Source: Macrostomum hystrix
Lineage: Eukaryota; Platyhelminthes; Macrostomidae
Assembly (NCBI GenBank): GCA_950097015.1
Contig: CATNEN010000014.1
Location: 1,178,001-1,242,000, forward strand
Direction of reading: 5' to 3'
DNA length: 64,000 nucleotides
Made by a program: the position numbers and the translations under genes. The notes beneath the pieces were generated by a model. That model was not told the origin of the DNA. It saw only the letters and a list, made by a program, of their open reading frames with translations, and made no database searches. Below, piece after piece: positions 12,401 to 22,929 of this stretch (position 1 is the first letter of the stretch; each line of letters starts with the position of its first letter).

Positions 12401-12605
12401 CTACTGTTTAGGTACTTCTGTGAATTAGGCGCTTCGTTTCGGAGTGGTTAACGTTATCGTGGAATGCAGATAGATTCAAATAACATTTTTTAACTTATAA
12501 CATTTCCTTTGTTTTTTAGCGCTTACGTTTTTGAAACTTAATTGTCTTTTTGTTCTGATCTACGGCAGCATAGTGATGTTTTCAGCATCGCACTCTGGCA
12601 CAATG
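9411..12605. other. 3.2 kb intergenic, no gene recognised
   Basis: AT-rich with only short, unconvincing ORFs. The one structure I can point to is a ~40-bp dispersed repeat at 11438-11476, also present at 48815-48855. Confidence 0.5.
11438..11476 (+). repeat. Dispersed ~40-bp repeat, copy 1
   Basis: 'gaatttaaatataacttgaa' followed by 'atgtcgttttttggc'. A near-identical stretch is at 48815-48855 on the same strand, probably the remnant of a dispersed element. Confidence 0.6.
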
Positions 12606-13100
12606 TCAACAGCGGTGCCAGCTCGGAGGATCGATCATCCCACATCCGCTGCACTTTTTGTGTCGACAGCTCGAGTCGATCTTGCTACAGACGCCGCACT
12701 TGGTGTGCCGACAGTTCGAGTCAATCTTACCGCAGATGCCACACTTTGAGTGGCTATGCCAAGATGGCGGGTCCACCTGGCTGCAGACACGGCATTTGGT
12801 GTGGCTGCAGTTCGAGTCGATCTTGCCGCAGACACTGCAGGATGTGTGGCTATGCCAAGATGGCGGGTCCACCTGGCTGCAGACACGGCACTTGGTGTGG
12901 CTGCAGTTCGAGTCGTACTTTCCACAGACGTCGCATTTGGTATGGCTATGCCAGACCGGGGGGTCCATCTGTTCGCAGACTGGGCACTTCACGTGCTGGC
13001 GGTTGCACTTCAGCCAGCCACAAATCTTGCAAGCGTGACGGCACACGGTCGGAATGTCCGCCTGGCGCTTGCAGCTAGTGCACCAGTTCCAGCCAGACAT
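12606..13100 (-). CDS. Novel Cys/His-rich tandem-repeat protein, ~164 aa
   Basis: ATG at 13100 (A at -3) opens an uninterrupted ORF to TGA 12606. After 'MSGWNWCTSCKRQAD' the protein is nine alternating ~15-17-residue modules. Type A is 'C.VCGKIDSNCSHTK' and type B 'C.VCSQVDPPSWHSHTK'. Each module provides Cys-x2-Cys, then a Cys or Trp, a His and the Cys of the next module. There are about two metal-ligand-like residues per ten, and no transmembrane segment or signal peptide. The ligand cysteines and histidines are kept in all modules while the spacer residues vary, which argues for selection rather than a chance minisatellite. I recognise no named family; a zinc- or other metal-binding array is an inference. 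An acceptor-like 'ctcttcag' just upstream suggests a 5' UTR intron. Confidence 0.6.
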   Translation of the reverse strand: MSGWNWCTSCKRQADIPTVCRHACKICGWLKCNRQHVKCPVCEQMDPPVWHSHTKCDVCGKYDSNCSHTKCRVCSQVDPPSWHSHTSCSVCGKIDSNCSHTKCRVCSQVDPPSWHSHSKCGICGKIDSNCRHTKCGVCSKIDSSCRHKKCSGCGMIDPPSWHRC

Positions 13101-13514
13101 TGTAGCAATAGTTCATGCACTGAAGAGACAGTTTAGTTCGTTATTGATTGAAATTCGCAAAGGTAAATGAGACCCAGCTAATCTAGATAGATACGAAAAT
13201 ATAGAAAATTACACCTAGCTTAGCTGGGCCAGATGTACAGCCAGTGGCACAGCCGCACTTACTACTCGGCTCTTCTAAAGGCTGAGTACAGCTGCTCGAT
13301 CAGTCCATGGACAGGGGAAGCATCCACAACACACCCGGATTTCTATATAAAATTTGATGCTGGCACCCATTTTTACAGCTTGGACGTACTAACTGAATGA
13401 GACAACTCACCTTTAAGCCTGCTGCAAAACAAAATTGAGTAGGGATGAATAGAATACACTGCGCATGCAATGCTTCATATATGAGCAATAGACAGGATGA
13501 GGGCGGCTACTCAC

Positions 13515-13622
13515 TCCGTTTTTTTCTGGCTGCACACCTGCTCCACTCCCTCCTCCTGCTCCACTCCCTCCTCCTGCTCCACTCCCTCCTCCTGCCCCAC
13601 TCCCTGCTCCTGTAGTTGCCAT
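13515..13622 (-). CDS. Candidate Gly/Ser-repeat first exon (partial)
   Basis: ATG at 13622 begins 'MATTGAGSGAGGGS', then three 6-residue Gly-Ala-Ser repeats and 'VQPEKNG', ending exactly at a strong donor (GTGAGT, 13514-13509) in phase 0. No compatible downstream exon was found, and joining to the Cys-rich ORF downstream fails in frame. It may simply be a short minisatellite of an 18-bp unit (13535-13612). Confidence 0.2.
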
Positions 13623-14120
13623 GCGAATGAAGCGTAGGCAAGAGCAAATGAAAATAAATAGAAACTGCAAACAAAAACTCAACTCAAAGCTAGCGACTCA
13701 TCTTTGAATTGGATAAAATTTTAATAAATTTCTGCGCTCCGACCGCCCCAACTGGGCTCTCGATCTTACTGGGGTCAAGCTGTCGAAATGACCAATGAAA
13801 CTGCTCAAAGCTCCATTGTCTCACCTTGTGGCCAGAAAAGTAACGAATTACTAGCGTCAATCTCAAACAGCAACTCGCCTAGCCGCCCTTCTCGGCTCCA
13901 CTTTGACATTGTCCCTGCTCTTTCAATTTTCTCTCCTACATTCGTTTATGACGGGACTATAAAAATTTCTTTTACGAGTACTAGAAAGGCAAGAGCTTGT
14001 AGAGCTTGTACTTAACGATTGTATTGGCGCAAAGTGTAGATAAAAAATAAGAAAATATATGTTGCAAGATCTACAGTGCCAATTTGACAGCCAACATCAG
14101 GTGATTGTGTTTAGCATGCA
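13623..14120. other. Intergenic, nothing recognised
   Basis: A 75-codon ORF (13788-14015, +) has no recognisable features. Confidence 0.4.
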
Positions 14121-14123
14121 TGT

Positions 14124-14268
14124 GGCTACTGATGGCTCAATGAACTGATGGCTCAATGAACTGATGGCTCAATGAACTGATGGCTCAATGAACTGATGGC
14201 TCAATGAACTGATGGCTCAATGAACTGATGGCTCAATGAACTGATGGCTCAATGAACTGATGGCTCGT
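14124..14268. repeat. 16-bp minisatellite, 9 copies
   Basis: Near-perfect copies of 'gatggctcaatgaact', lying 3' of the defensin-like gene. Confidence 0.95.
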
Positions 14269-14629
14269 AGGTCTAATCGGAGATCCGATCCACATGAGAG
14301 TGTTGTGTACTGCCTTTTTGTTCTTTTGTACGAGTACTATAGGTTCTAAAATTCGATATTAATGGCTAGATGAAAGTTAGAACAGCACAAAGTTTATTTA
14401 CGGCTCGTATTTGATTTAAACTGCTATCATGTTTCGCACCGTCTTGGTCACCAAATCTACAGAGCTCTCGGTTACATGGCTCCTGGGTTGCTGTTTATAG
14501 ATTCTCTTAAAATTGAAGTATTTTCAAGAAAAAATGGAGGAAAAAACTACGAGCTCGTAGAATTTTACAAGGAGATGCCCCAAGTCAGTCAGCCGCAGAG
14601 ACGATAGCAAGGGCAGTGCCAGCTCGGGC

Positions 14630-14959
14630 CTAGCAGAAGCACGGGCAGCGCTCGGCCAGCCAGTCGCTGGCGTAGTTGATCTTCTTGCAGTGGCCCCAAT
14701 AGTGACCGCCCTGCAGGTGGCAGTACAGGGTGCACATCACGTTCCAGCTGCTTTCCGCGTCATCTGAAAACAGCGGCCGCAGATTTGATTGAGTCGGTCA
14801 GGGCGAGAAAAATTAGCAGAGAATCGAAAAGTGCTTACGAAATCTTCCGAAAGCCTGGAAGACGATTCTCTCCTTGATATGGTACGGGACATCGTCGTTG
14901 TCGGCACTGGCGACCGCTCCAAGCATGCCGATGGTGGCAATCAGGAAGAAGATGCTCAT
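14630..14959 (-). CDS. Small secreted cysteine-rich peptide, defensin-like (CS-alpha-beta type), 84 aa
   Basis: Two exons on the minus strand, 14959-14839 and 14763-14630 (TAG stop), with donor GTAAGC and acceptor TTTTCAG; 121+134 nt gives 85 codons. Residues 1-19 form a signal peptide ('MSIFFLIATIGMLGAVASA'). An acidic/propeptide-like stretch follows, then a mature region with exactly six cysteines: 'MCTLYCHLQGGHYWGHC' and a terminal Cys-Pro-Cys-Phe-Cys. The C-x3-C, Gly-Gly turn, Cys and final C-x-C layout resembles invertebrate defensins that kill bacteria by targeting lipid II or membranes. The first framework cysteine is absent and an extra C-terminal one is present, so disulphide pairing would differ. 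A TATA box lies 90 bp upstream. Alternatives are another disulphide-rich effector or a signalling peptide. The gene structure is solid; the function is inferred. Confidence 0.75.
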
Positions 14960-15047
14960 GCCTATTTCCAGTTGGTCTGGGTTGGAGTCAGACAAGCGCA
15001 GGTGTCGGCACTGGACATTGGAAAGCGCCGCAATTGCTCGCTCCTCA

Positions 15048-15055
15048 TATTTATA
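15048..15055 (-). promoter_or_regulatory. TATA box of the defensin-like gene
   Basis: Minus-strand 'TATAAATA' about 90 bp before the ATG. A GATA-type site (minus 'AGATAAG', near 15134-15140) lies ~80 bp further upstream, a common arrangement in gut or immune peptide genes. Confidence 0.55.
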
Positions 15056-15444
15056 AGGCCTGTCTATAGGGGGATAAACTAGCTGATCACGCGGCAGCCG
15101 AGTGATCGTCGCCTAATCAGGCTGCAATCCGAAGCTTATCTCGGGGCTAAACGCGTGGGTTCCGCCCCCCGTGAGTCAGCGTCAGCTTCCGCCTCGTCGC
15201 CGACGGTGCCGCTGCCACCGAGTGCGAGTTGCTATGCGGGTGCCCGGCATTTTCGGCATCTACGCGAGCCGCTTCGGGCGCAGGTGCAGGAGGAGCATCC
15301 AACATCCGGAGTCTGATTGGGTGGCCGACAAGCATGAGTTTGGAGTCTGATACCTGCAACTACCTGCTTCGTAAACAGGCTCTCCAAGCTGACAGCCTTG
15401 ACTCGCCTTTCAAAGCCCTTTTTACTGCCTCCTTGACTTAAAAA

Positions 15445-16405
15445 TAGTAAAATACCTGTTCCCTCAGTCCAATACCTGTTCCCTCAGTCCAATACCTGTT
15501 CCGTCAGTCCAATACCTGTTCCCTCAGTCTAATACCTGTACCCTCAGTTCAATACCTGTCCCCTCAGTCCAATACCTGTTCCCTCAGTCTAATACCTGTA
15601 CCCTCAGTTCAATACCTGTCCCCTCAGTCCAATACCTGTTCCCTCAGTCTAATACCTGTACCCTCAGTTCAATACCTATTCCCTCAGTCCAATACCTGTT
15701 CCCTCAGTCCAATACCTGTTCCCTCAGTCCAATACCTGTTCCCTCAGTCCAATACCTGTTCCCTCAGTCCAATACCTGTTCCGTCAGTCCAATACCTGTT
15801 CCCTCAGTCTAATACCTGTACCCTCAGTTCAATACCTGTCCCCTCAGTCCAATACCTGTTCCCTCAGTCTAATACCTGTACCCTCAGTTCAATACCTATT
15901 CCCTCAGTCCAATACCTGTTCCCTCAGTCCAATACCTGTTCCCTCAGTCTAATACCTGTAACCTCAGTTCAATACCTGTTCCCTCAGTTAAATACCTGTT
16001 CCCTCAGCTCAGTTCAATACCTGTTCCCTCAGTCCAATACCTGTTCCCTCAGTCCAATACCTGTCCCCTCAGTCCAATACCTGTCCCCTCAGTCCAATAC
16101 CTATACCCTCAGTCCAATACCTATACCCTCAGTCCAATACCTATACCCTCAGTCCAATACCTGTCCCCTCAGTCCAATACCTGTCCCCTCAGTCCAATAC
16201 CTATACCCTCAGTCCAATACCTGTCCCCTCAGTCCAATACCTATACCCTCAGTCCAATACTTGTCCCCTCAGTCCAATATCTGTCCCCTCAGTCCAATAC
16301 CTATACCCTCAGTCCAATACCTGCCCACCCAGTCCAATAACTGTTCCCTCAGTCCAATTTCTGCTCCCTCAGTCCAATGCCTGTCCACCCAGTCCAATAC
16401 CTGAA
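15445..16405. repeat. 20-bp minisatellite, ~48 copies
   Basis: Copies of 'aatacctgttccctcagtcc' with variants 'ctgtaccctcagtt', 'ctgtcccctcagt' and 'ctataccctcagt' in local clusters. Multi-unit blocks are duplicated (for example 15590-15660 echoed at 15800-15900). Confidence 0.95.
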
Positions 16406-16751
16406 TGCAGTATTCAGGAAGTGATTAAGGACCGCATGACAACGGTGAGCTGGTTGCAGCCAATTGCATTTTAGGGCTTAGAACTTTTACCCCCATTTTA
16501 ATTAATTTATTAAGATTGAATCGAAAGCATGGAATTTCGCCGAGTTAGTAACAAGTCGTGTTCAAGTAACGGAGGCCCATAGGCTTAGCTTGTGTTAGCA
16601 GCGAGTCAAATGTACAACTTGTAATTGTTGCGACGCGACATGATAACGAGACAGTTATATGTGTGACTGACTTAAAAGTCAGACATGCATTAAGAAATAA
16701 TCAATATTTCAGGAGAGAAAGTTCTAAGACCAAATGTACGCAGGCTGCGTG

Positions 16752-16817
16752 CATTGTCATGGAGTGCGGCTGGCATTGTCATGGAGTGCGGCTGGCATTG
16801 TCATGGAGTGCGGCTGG
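16752..16817. repeat. 22-bp triplication covering the DEG/ENaC stop codon
   Basis: Three perfect copies of a 22-bp unit containing 'gtcatggagtgcggctgg'. The last codons and TGA (16801-16803) of the channel gene lie in one copy, and the other two copies are in its 3' UTR, so the C-terminal coding end was itself duplicated. Confidence 0.9.
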
Positions 16818-18948
16818 CATTGACATTTGCGACATCTGCATTTTCCGTCTCGCGAGCCTCGCCGTCACGCAGCCTCTGGGCGGCCTCGACATCGTCGGCT
16901 GGCTGTTCTGGCGACCCCGTCAAGCGGCGGTGAAGTTTGAGCACAGCGCTGGAGAGCAGGCTGTACAACAGCTCGATCAGCTCGCAGACGGTGAGCAGGC
17001 TGCAGCCGATGTACAGGCCGAGTAGGCCTCCCGTGTCGGCCAGGAACGCCGTGATCGAGTAGGCCGGCAATATCACCACCTGGGGCGACGTGCGGCGCTG
17101 CGCCACAATTCGAACTCTGATTAGCGACTCCGTCAGGTAGGTGCGAAACGAAGCCTCTGTGTGGGCCGTGTGGCTATCTGTGGATTGGGGAGGGTGACAG
17201 TGTGGCTACCTGTGGATTAAGTTGGTTATCCATGTGGCTACCTGTGGATTAAGTTAGTTATCTATGTGGCTACCTGTGGATTAAGTTGGTTATCCATGTG
17301 GCTACCTGTGGATTAAGTTGGTTATCCATGTGGCTACCTGTAGATTGAGAAAGGCATGGGTAAGGCTTTTTGTGGGTTGGAGAAGGGTTGTGAGTTGGTG
17401 GATGGTTTTGGTGAGACTTCCGGTGGCTTTAGCGCGGGCTATGCTTCTAAAAGCCAGCAAACGGGGCTCCTTCTGCATCGTACAGCCGAAGCCAGAAGGC
17501 CCCGCAGTTCACGCACCATTCTGGAGCGCCCTGGCCATTTCCGCGAGCCGCATGTCGACAGGCGTGACGTATCGCGGGTCGCGAGTCTCGGCGAAGTACT
17601 GCGCGGCGGAGCTGCCGGCGCTCGGCCAGCGGCTGAACGAGAAGCTCGCAGAGTACTGCTGGTAGCGGCACGGGTTCCGAGGGAGACAAGCCGTCTGCAC
17701 CCGATGGTCCAGCGCACGCCAGTCAGTGCGGCTCCGGCGAACTCGATCCAGGCCCTCCTTGCTCGTCTCCGTCATGTTCAGGCACCTATGAGCAGGGCGA
17801 GCTGTTTAGCACATTGACCATATACTCATATTATACTTATATACTCATATTATACTTATAATGAAGAGAAATCGAACACACCTGGGCGTGTTCCGCAGAC
17901 GCCAGACCAGCGGAGTGCTGGACGGCAGGCAGCCATACTCCTCGGCCAGCAGCTGTGCCAGCATCTCGTAGTAGCACGCGGCCGGACTGTACGCGAACGT
18001 TAGCGGCCCACCAGTGAGGTAGTCGACGAATTCAGCGGAGCCACTATCGGCCTGGCAGTGTGTGCCGTGCAGCTCCTCGCTGAAGGCCGTCTCTTCCATG
18101 CTGAGTGCCACGGAGTAGGAGTTGCCGGGTGCCAGTAGGAACTTTGCTTCGTGTATCAGCGACGGGTAGCTGCCGACCGGCACGATGAGCATGGTGAAGC
18201 CGGTCTCCTGAAGGAGTTCGGAGCCATCGCGGAGGCTCCAGTCCTGCAGCGGCACCTGAGCGCCGGTTCTCGGGTCGCGGATTGGATCTACGCCACGTCC
18301 GGAGTAGTTAAAGTCGGCGAAGTAGGGGTCGGTGGACAAGCGAAGGTCCACCTGCCAGCTATCGGACACGATCTTTTTCCGATCGTAGTCGGTGAAGTTC
18401 AATTTGAAGCACACGAGGTTCTCCGGATGGCTAAACGCTACGATTCGCGGCCGAATGAGGAATCGTGGCGGAGGACCCATCGTCGGCGTGGCGGACTGCC
18501 GCTGCACCGCCTGAACGCGGCGCTGTGCCAGGAGCTCAAAGGAAATGTGTACAGGCAGCGAGTTCTGCATCAGGTGCATCCGGAGCCCGAGCTCCGCTTG
18601 CTGTCCGTAGCGAGTGTTGAACTCGGCGCTGAGGTTGGCAACGACGGAGTTGATTAGGTCAGCCTCGACCGGACTCAAGTCGTACGGATAGCTGCCTGAG
18701 TACGGATTGCTGGGGCAGAAGTACAGGTCGGGGAAGATGAACTGCACCTTGTCGATCTCGAAGGACTTTGCCAGCGCGTCCTCTCTCAGGCGAGCAACCA
18801 GCGTCACCGCGGTGCGAATGAAAATGGCCAGGAAGAACAGAAACAGAGCGCACCACATCACCTTCATGGGCCGACTCGGCGAGGTGACGACGCGGCCGAT
18901 GCCGTGGGCCGTGCTGGAAGCCAGAGCATCCGTGATGGCTTTCGGCAT
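16801..18948 (-). CDS. DEG/ENaC-family sodium channel subunit, 3 exons, 570 aa
   Basis: Exons 18948-17882, 17785-17517 and 17177-16801 join in phase 2 then 1 (1,713 nt). Hallmarks in order: the N-terminal His-Gly gating motif (His15-Gly16 in 'STAHGIGRV'), TM1 (~30-48, 'VMWCALFLFFLAIFI'), the post-TM1 'FPDLYFCPSNP' element, a large extracellular region with N-glycosylation sites, a late cysteine-rich part ('CLPRNPCRY'), and TM2 (~489-513) 'FLADTGGLLGLYIGCSLLT' with the G-x-S selectivity filter (Gly503-Cys504-Ser505). Such subunits form trimeric amiloride-sensitive Na+ channels gated by acid, peptides or touch; nothing here shows which. The extracellular domain is somewhat short for the family. 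Intron 2 contains a minisatellite seeded from its own 3' splice site. The coding end is triplicated downstream. Confidence 0.93.
17190..17350. repeat. 32-bp minisatellite derived from the 3' splice site of DEG/ENaC exon 3
   Basis: Five copies of a unit containing plus-strand 'atgtggctacctgtggatt'. The real intron 2/exon 3 junction reads 'gtgtggctat|ctgtggatt' (exon | intron, plus strand), so the unit is about 10 bp of exon plus the acceptor. Confidence 0.85.
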
Positions 18949-20370
18949 TTTCACAATGCTTTTCCAGCTTCAGCATCAGCTATAGAATCTGCGGCAGTTG
19001 GCAATGCTGCATCGCTTAAAAAGCAACAAAACACCGCGTGATCCGATTGGCTCCGGCATGACTGCTCTGTCCTCTCTTATCGTTCTGTCCGAAGATTGCA
19101 GATAGCCCGCAGCCTGCCATGGGGAATAGGTCATGGTAAGGTCAGAATCTCCTGGATTTAGCAGCTTCGGCTCCTGACATTTCAAATTCGCACGCTGTGC
19201 AGTTAAGTGTGCGCCTATTTTCTTTGCGGGCTGGGCCAAAAGTGCACGGCTTGTTTATCCGCAGTTGCCAAATTTCCGCTGGCTTACCACAAATCTCCCT
19301 GAACTTTTCCGGTTGCTCCTGCCGCGGACCAGTCCCGTTCCGATAAGTTTCCATTGGCTCACCTGGCCTGCCGAAGCCAAGCAGCTGGCCGGATCAATAT
19401 TGATAAACATATTTCCTCTCGCAAGTCAAGGGGTCTTACTTGTGTGCTCAGACATCTGAATGCCGTTTACTGATACTTCATGAGTTGTCATTCACTAAAG
19501 AATTGGCGAGCAAACAGTAATCCTTAAAATTTGATGAGCTATAAAACTATCATATAAAACATTTGAACTACTATCAAAGAGGTGGCTTCATGACGTCAAC
19601 ACAATATCAACTGTCTGATGGCTTCATGAGAGGTCATTGCCTGATGCTTTGACGTCATTTTAAGCCTCACACTTTGCTCCCACTATCCCTATTAGCCCTA
19701 TCAAACAGCTCCCACTATCCCTATTAGCCCTATCAAACAGCCGGGTGCTAATCGCACTTATTCGCGCTTCAAACTCCGATATGGCCACAGTTCTATAGGG
19801 GGCTCAAAACTGTTCTCCAGCCCTGAGCAGCCGGTGGGGACTGCGGGTTGTCAGTTCTCACCATCGCATCACCAGCCACTTCCGGAGCTGCTTGTCAGCC
19901 CCGGAGGTCGATCGAGTAGTCATCGACTCAGTGACCAATTTCAGATCGCAAGTATTTTTATGGATAATTTTTTAGCGCGATTCACTGAAGCCTTGAGTAC
20001 TGCTCACTGCCTGGCGACCGTGGCAGACAATATATCTGACAAAATAACTGTTAAGCGTGGAGATTACTAGTGGATTTTGGCGGTTGAAAATAATAAAACT
20101 TTTACATTTATTTAGCAGGCTAAAAATTACAGAAACCAATAGAATGAGAAAAACAAATCCATTAGTACTCGTATAGTAATTATGGGATTCCTTATTTCTA
20201 TAACTCTGCTTTGACAAAATCCAGTCACTTTGAGAGCTAAAAGTTCACGTGTAGTACGGAACTCAGCGGAGGTTTTCGGAAAAGGAACGATACCTATGAA
20301 GTACAAGAGACTAGCGTTAGTCCTCGGGCCCAACACCCCGGAGTCCGAGCTCAGCAGCTCAGGGAGCCAC
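18949..20370. other. Intergenic between two minus-strand genes
   Basis: No coding exon recognised. It contains a tandem duplication at ~19676-19740 ('cactatccctattagcccta' twice), a minus-strand GATAAG at ~19077 upstream of the channel gene, and a minus-strand AATAAA (near 20108-20113) that could be the ependymin-gene polyadenylation signal. Confidence 0.45.
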
Positions 20371-22401
20371 CTAGAAGCCGATACGGCCCAGGAAGAAGCT
20401 CTTCACCAGCGGCGAGGTCGCCAGCAGCTGCTGCTGGGTCAGGCGGCTGGCGGTCAGGCCGGCTCTGGTGCACTCCGGCGGCACGCGGAACACGCTGGCA
20501 TCCCGGATGCCGATGGTCACATTCACGTAGCTCTCGGACTCGTGGAATCCTGCGAGGACAAAGTCTAGGATTCAAGCATCCATCACAGGCTTCCAGCATC
20601 CATCACAGACCCCAAGCATCCATCACAGACCCCAAGCATCCATCACAGACCCCAAGCATCCATCACAGACTCCAAGCATCCATCACAGGCTTCCAGCATC
20701 CATCACAGACCCAAAGCATCCATCACAGACCCCAAGCATCCATCACAGACAGGAAGCATTCATCACAGACAGGAAGCATCCATCACAGGCTTCCAGCATC
20801 TATCACAGACCTCAAGCATCCATCCATCACAGACCCCAAGCATCCATCCATCACAGACCTCAAGCATCCATCCATCACAGACCCCAAGCATCCATCACAG
20901 ACAGCAAGCATCCATCACAGACAGCAAGCATCCATCACAGACTTCAAGCATCCATCACAGACAGCAAGCATCCATCACAGGCTTCCAGCATCCATCACAG
21001 ACTCCAAGCATCCATCACAGACAGCAAGCATCCATCACAGACTTCAAGAATCCATCACAGACAGCAAGCATCCATCACAGGCTTCCAGCATCCATCACAG
21101 ACTTCAAGCATCCATCACAGGCTTCCAGCATCTATCGCAGGCTTCCAGCACCTATCACAGACCTCAAGCATCCATCACAGACCCCAAGCACCCCAGGACA
21201 CCCAGGACTCACGCGGGCTGAAGGCCAACTGCGAGATCGGCACGCAGGAGGCCCTGGTGACAGCCAGTTGGACGTCCAGATCGCTGACGCGGCCGCGGAA
21301 GCTGTTGAAGTTTAGGAGGTCATTGCCAGCGCCGAAGTGCAGGGAGCCCTCGCCGCGGAAGTCGTCTTGAGGCGGATTTTCGCATCGAGTCGGGTTGAGT
21401 TGGATAATGTCTAGTTTTTCAGGAAGGAAGGTTTACCGGAATGCCAGTAGTAAAATAATGCTTACTCGGCACGCAGGGCGGGTCAATGCCACGGGTGAGG
21501 GCAATGATGCGGCACTCGCGGCTGTGATGATCAACAATGTACATTGCGCGCCTGTTGCCGTCCACCAGCACCCGCTGGTGCCTCACAATGCGATTTCCGA
21601 TTAGCGTCTCGTTGCTGGCCACCAGCTGGCGAGTGAAGTCGTAGGCCAACGAGGAAAACGCCTGTTAAATACGGATTGCAGAGCGCCATGGAATCGAGAT
21701 ATATGGGATTGGTAAATCTGGGATTGATAGGTATGGGATTGATAGATCGGAGTTTGATAGGTATGGGATTGATAGATCTGGGATTGATATGTATGGGATT
21801 GATAGGAATTGGATTGATAGATGGGATTGATAGATATGGGATTGATAGGTATGGGATTGATACATCTGTAATTGTTAGACATGATCTTGAAAGATCTGAG
21901 ATTGAAAGATTTGAGATTCATAGATCAGGGATTAATGGATATGGATAGATAGATATGGGATTAATTCGTCTGAGATTGATAGATCTGGGGATTGGTTTGG
22001 TATTGGTGGATCTGCGATTGTTAGGTCTGTGATTGATAGACCTGGGGGATTGACAGACCTGGGGATTGATAGACCCGGGGGATTGATAGACCCGGGGGAT
22101 TGATAGACATAAGATTCAAAGATCTGAGATAGGTCAAAGATTGATAGGTCTGGTTGTTGATAGGTGTTGATTGATTGATTTTAGATTGATTAGTATTGAT
22201 GGATCTGGGACTGATAGACATGTGATTGTTTGGTCTGGGATTGTTGGGTCCCAATATCACCTCCTGATAGGTGCCGTTCGGGCTGAAGCGCACAGCGTGC
22301 AGTCCTTGGAACTGACGCGGGCCGCAGCAGGGAGTCTGGGCCGAGCCGCTGGCGATGAGGCTGCAGACTAGAGCGGCGGCGAGGACGGCGACAAGCTGCA
22401 T
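20371..22401 (-). CDS. Ependymin-related secreted protein (EPDR/MERP-like), 4 exons, 222 aa
   Basis: Exons 22401-22261, 21661-21466, 21365-21213 and 20549-20371 join in phases 0, 1, 1 (669 nt, TAG stop). The signal peptide (1-21) ends before 'QTPCCGPRQFQG', which matches the N-terminal Cys-Cys plus 'P..W/F.G' signature. Then come 'LAYDFTRQLVASNET', an I-V-D-x-x-x-x-x-C block ('YIVDHHSREC'), the late 'CVP' segment and the C-terminal 'VTIGIRDASVFRVPPEC'. The order fits the secreted, glycosylated ependymin/MERP beta-sandwich fold implicated in lipid or calcium binding and extracellular matrix contact. Introns 1 and 3 are filled with minisatellites; intron 2 (100 bp) is not. A TATA-like box and initiator lie upstream. 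Confidence 0.88.
20575..21195. repeat. 20-bp minisatellite in ependymin intron 3
   Basis: About 30 copies of 'catccatcacagacttcaag' and variants ('accccaag', 'ggcttccag', 'acagcaag'). Confidence 0.95.
21695..22195. repeat. Degenerate ~12-18-bp minisatellite in ependymin intron 1
   Basis: Irregular copies of 'gggattgatagat(ct/at)' across most of the 599-bp first intron. Older and more diverged than the neighbouring arrays. Confidence 0.85.
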
Positions 22402-22456
22402 GGTTGAGGGCTCGCAAAAATGACAGAAAGAACCTGAGCGAGAATCTTCGGACAGC

Positions 22457-22545
22457 TGAACTGAGCTGAGTAGAGCTCCCCGGCCAGCGGCTGCGCTGAT
22501 ATACACTCGGTGGTGGCCGCTGGCCGCAGGCTTGAGCTGATAAGC
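22457..22545 (-). promoter_or_regulatory. Core promoter of the ependymin-related gene
   Basis: Minus-strand TATA-like 'TATATC' (22503-22498) is followed by initiator-like 'TCAGTT' (near 22465-22460), ~60 bp before the ATG. A GATA-type 'CTTATCA' site (near 22536) lies ~35 bp further upstream. Confidence 0.4.
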
Positions 22546-22929
22546 GGGCGGATTCGGCTGCGAACTCGACATGTGCGCCAGATCTCCAGCACAGCTGTGT
22601 CACGCCAGCGGGCCCCAGGGTGAGACGTGACAACTGCAGAAACTGGTTAACAGGCATTCTTCTTTCAACACTTAGATTGACGCTGCATTGTAGGGAATCC
22701 CAGGTAATTAACTCAAATAAAAGTCCGCTTCTGTTGTACAATTCTTTTCCGAAATTCTCAAGCAGACGCGGCCTAAAATTTGAAGCTTCGCTTGTAATTT
22801 TACAATTTTACAAGTGAGTGCTTGCGGCTCAAGCAATGTTTCCCCCGGCAGTAAAGAACCTCCATAATACCTGGCTACCAAACCCCCAGCAAGAAATATT
22901 TGCCCCCTTTCTTTGACAGGAAACTTTGA

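Noticed and set aside
13515-13622. Gly/Ser exon spliced to the Cys/His-rich ORF
   Set aside because: The donor is phase 0, but joining to the only good acceptor near 13122 hits a stop within 15 codons in that phase.
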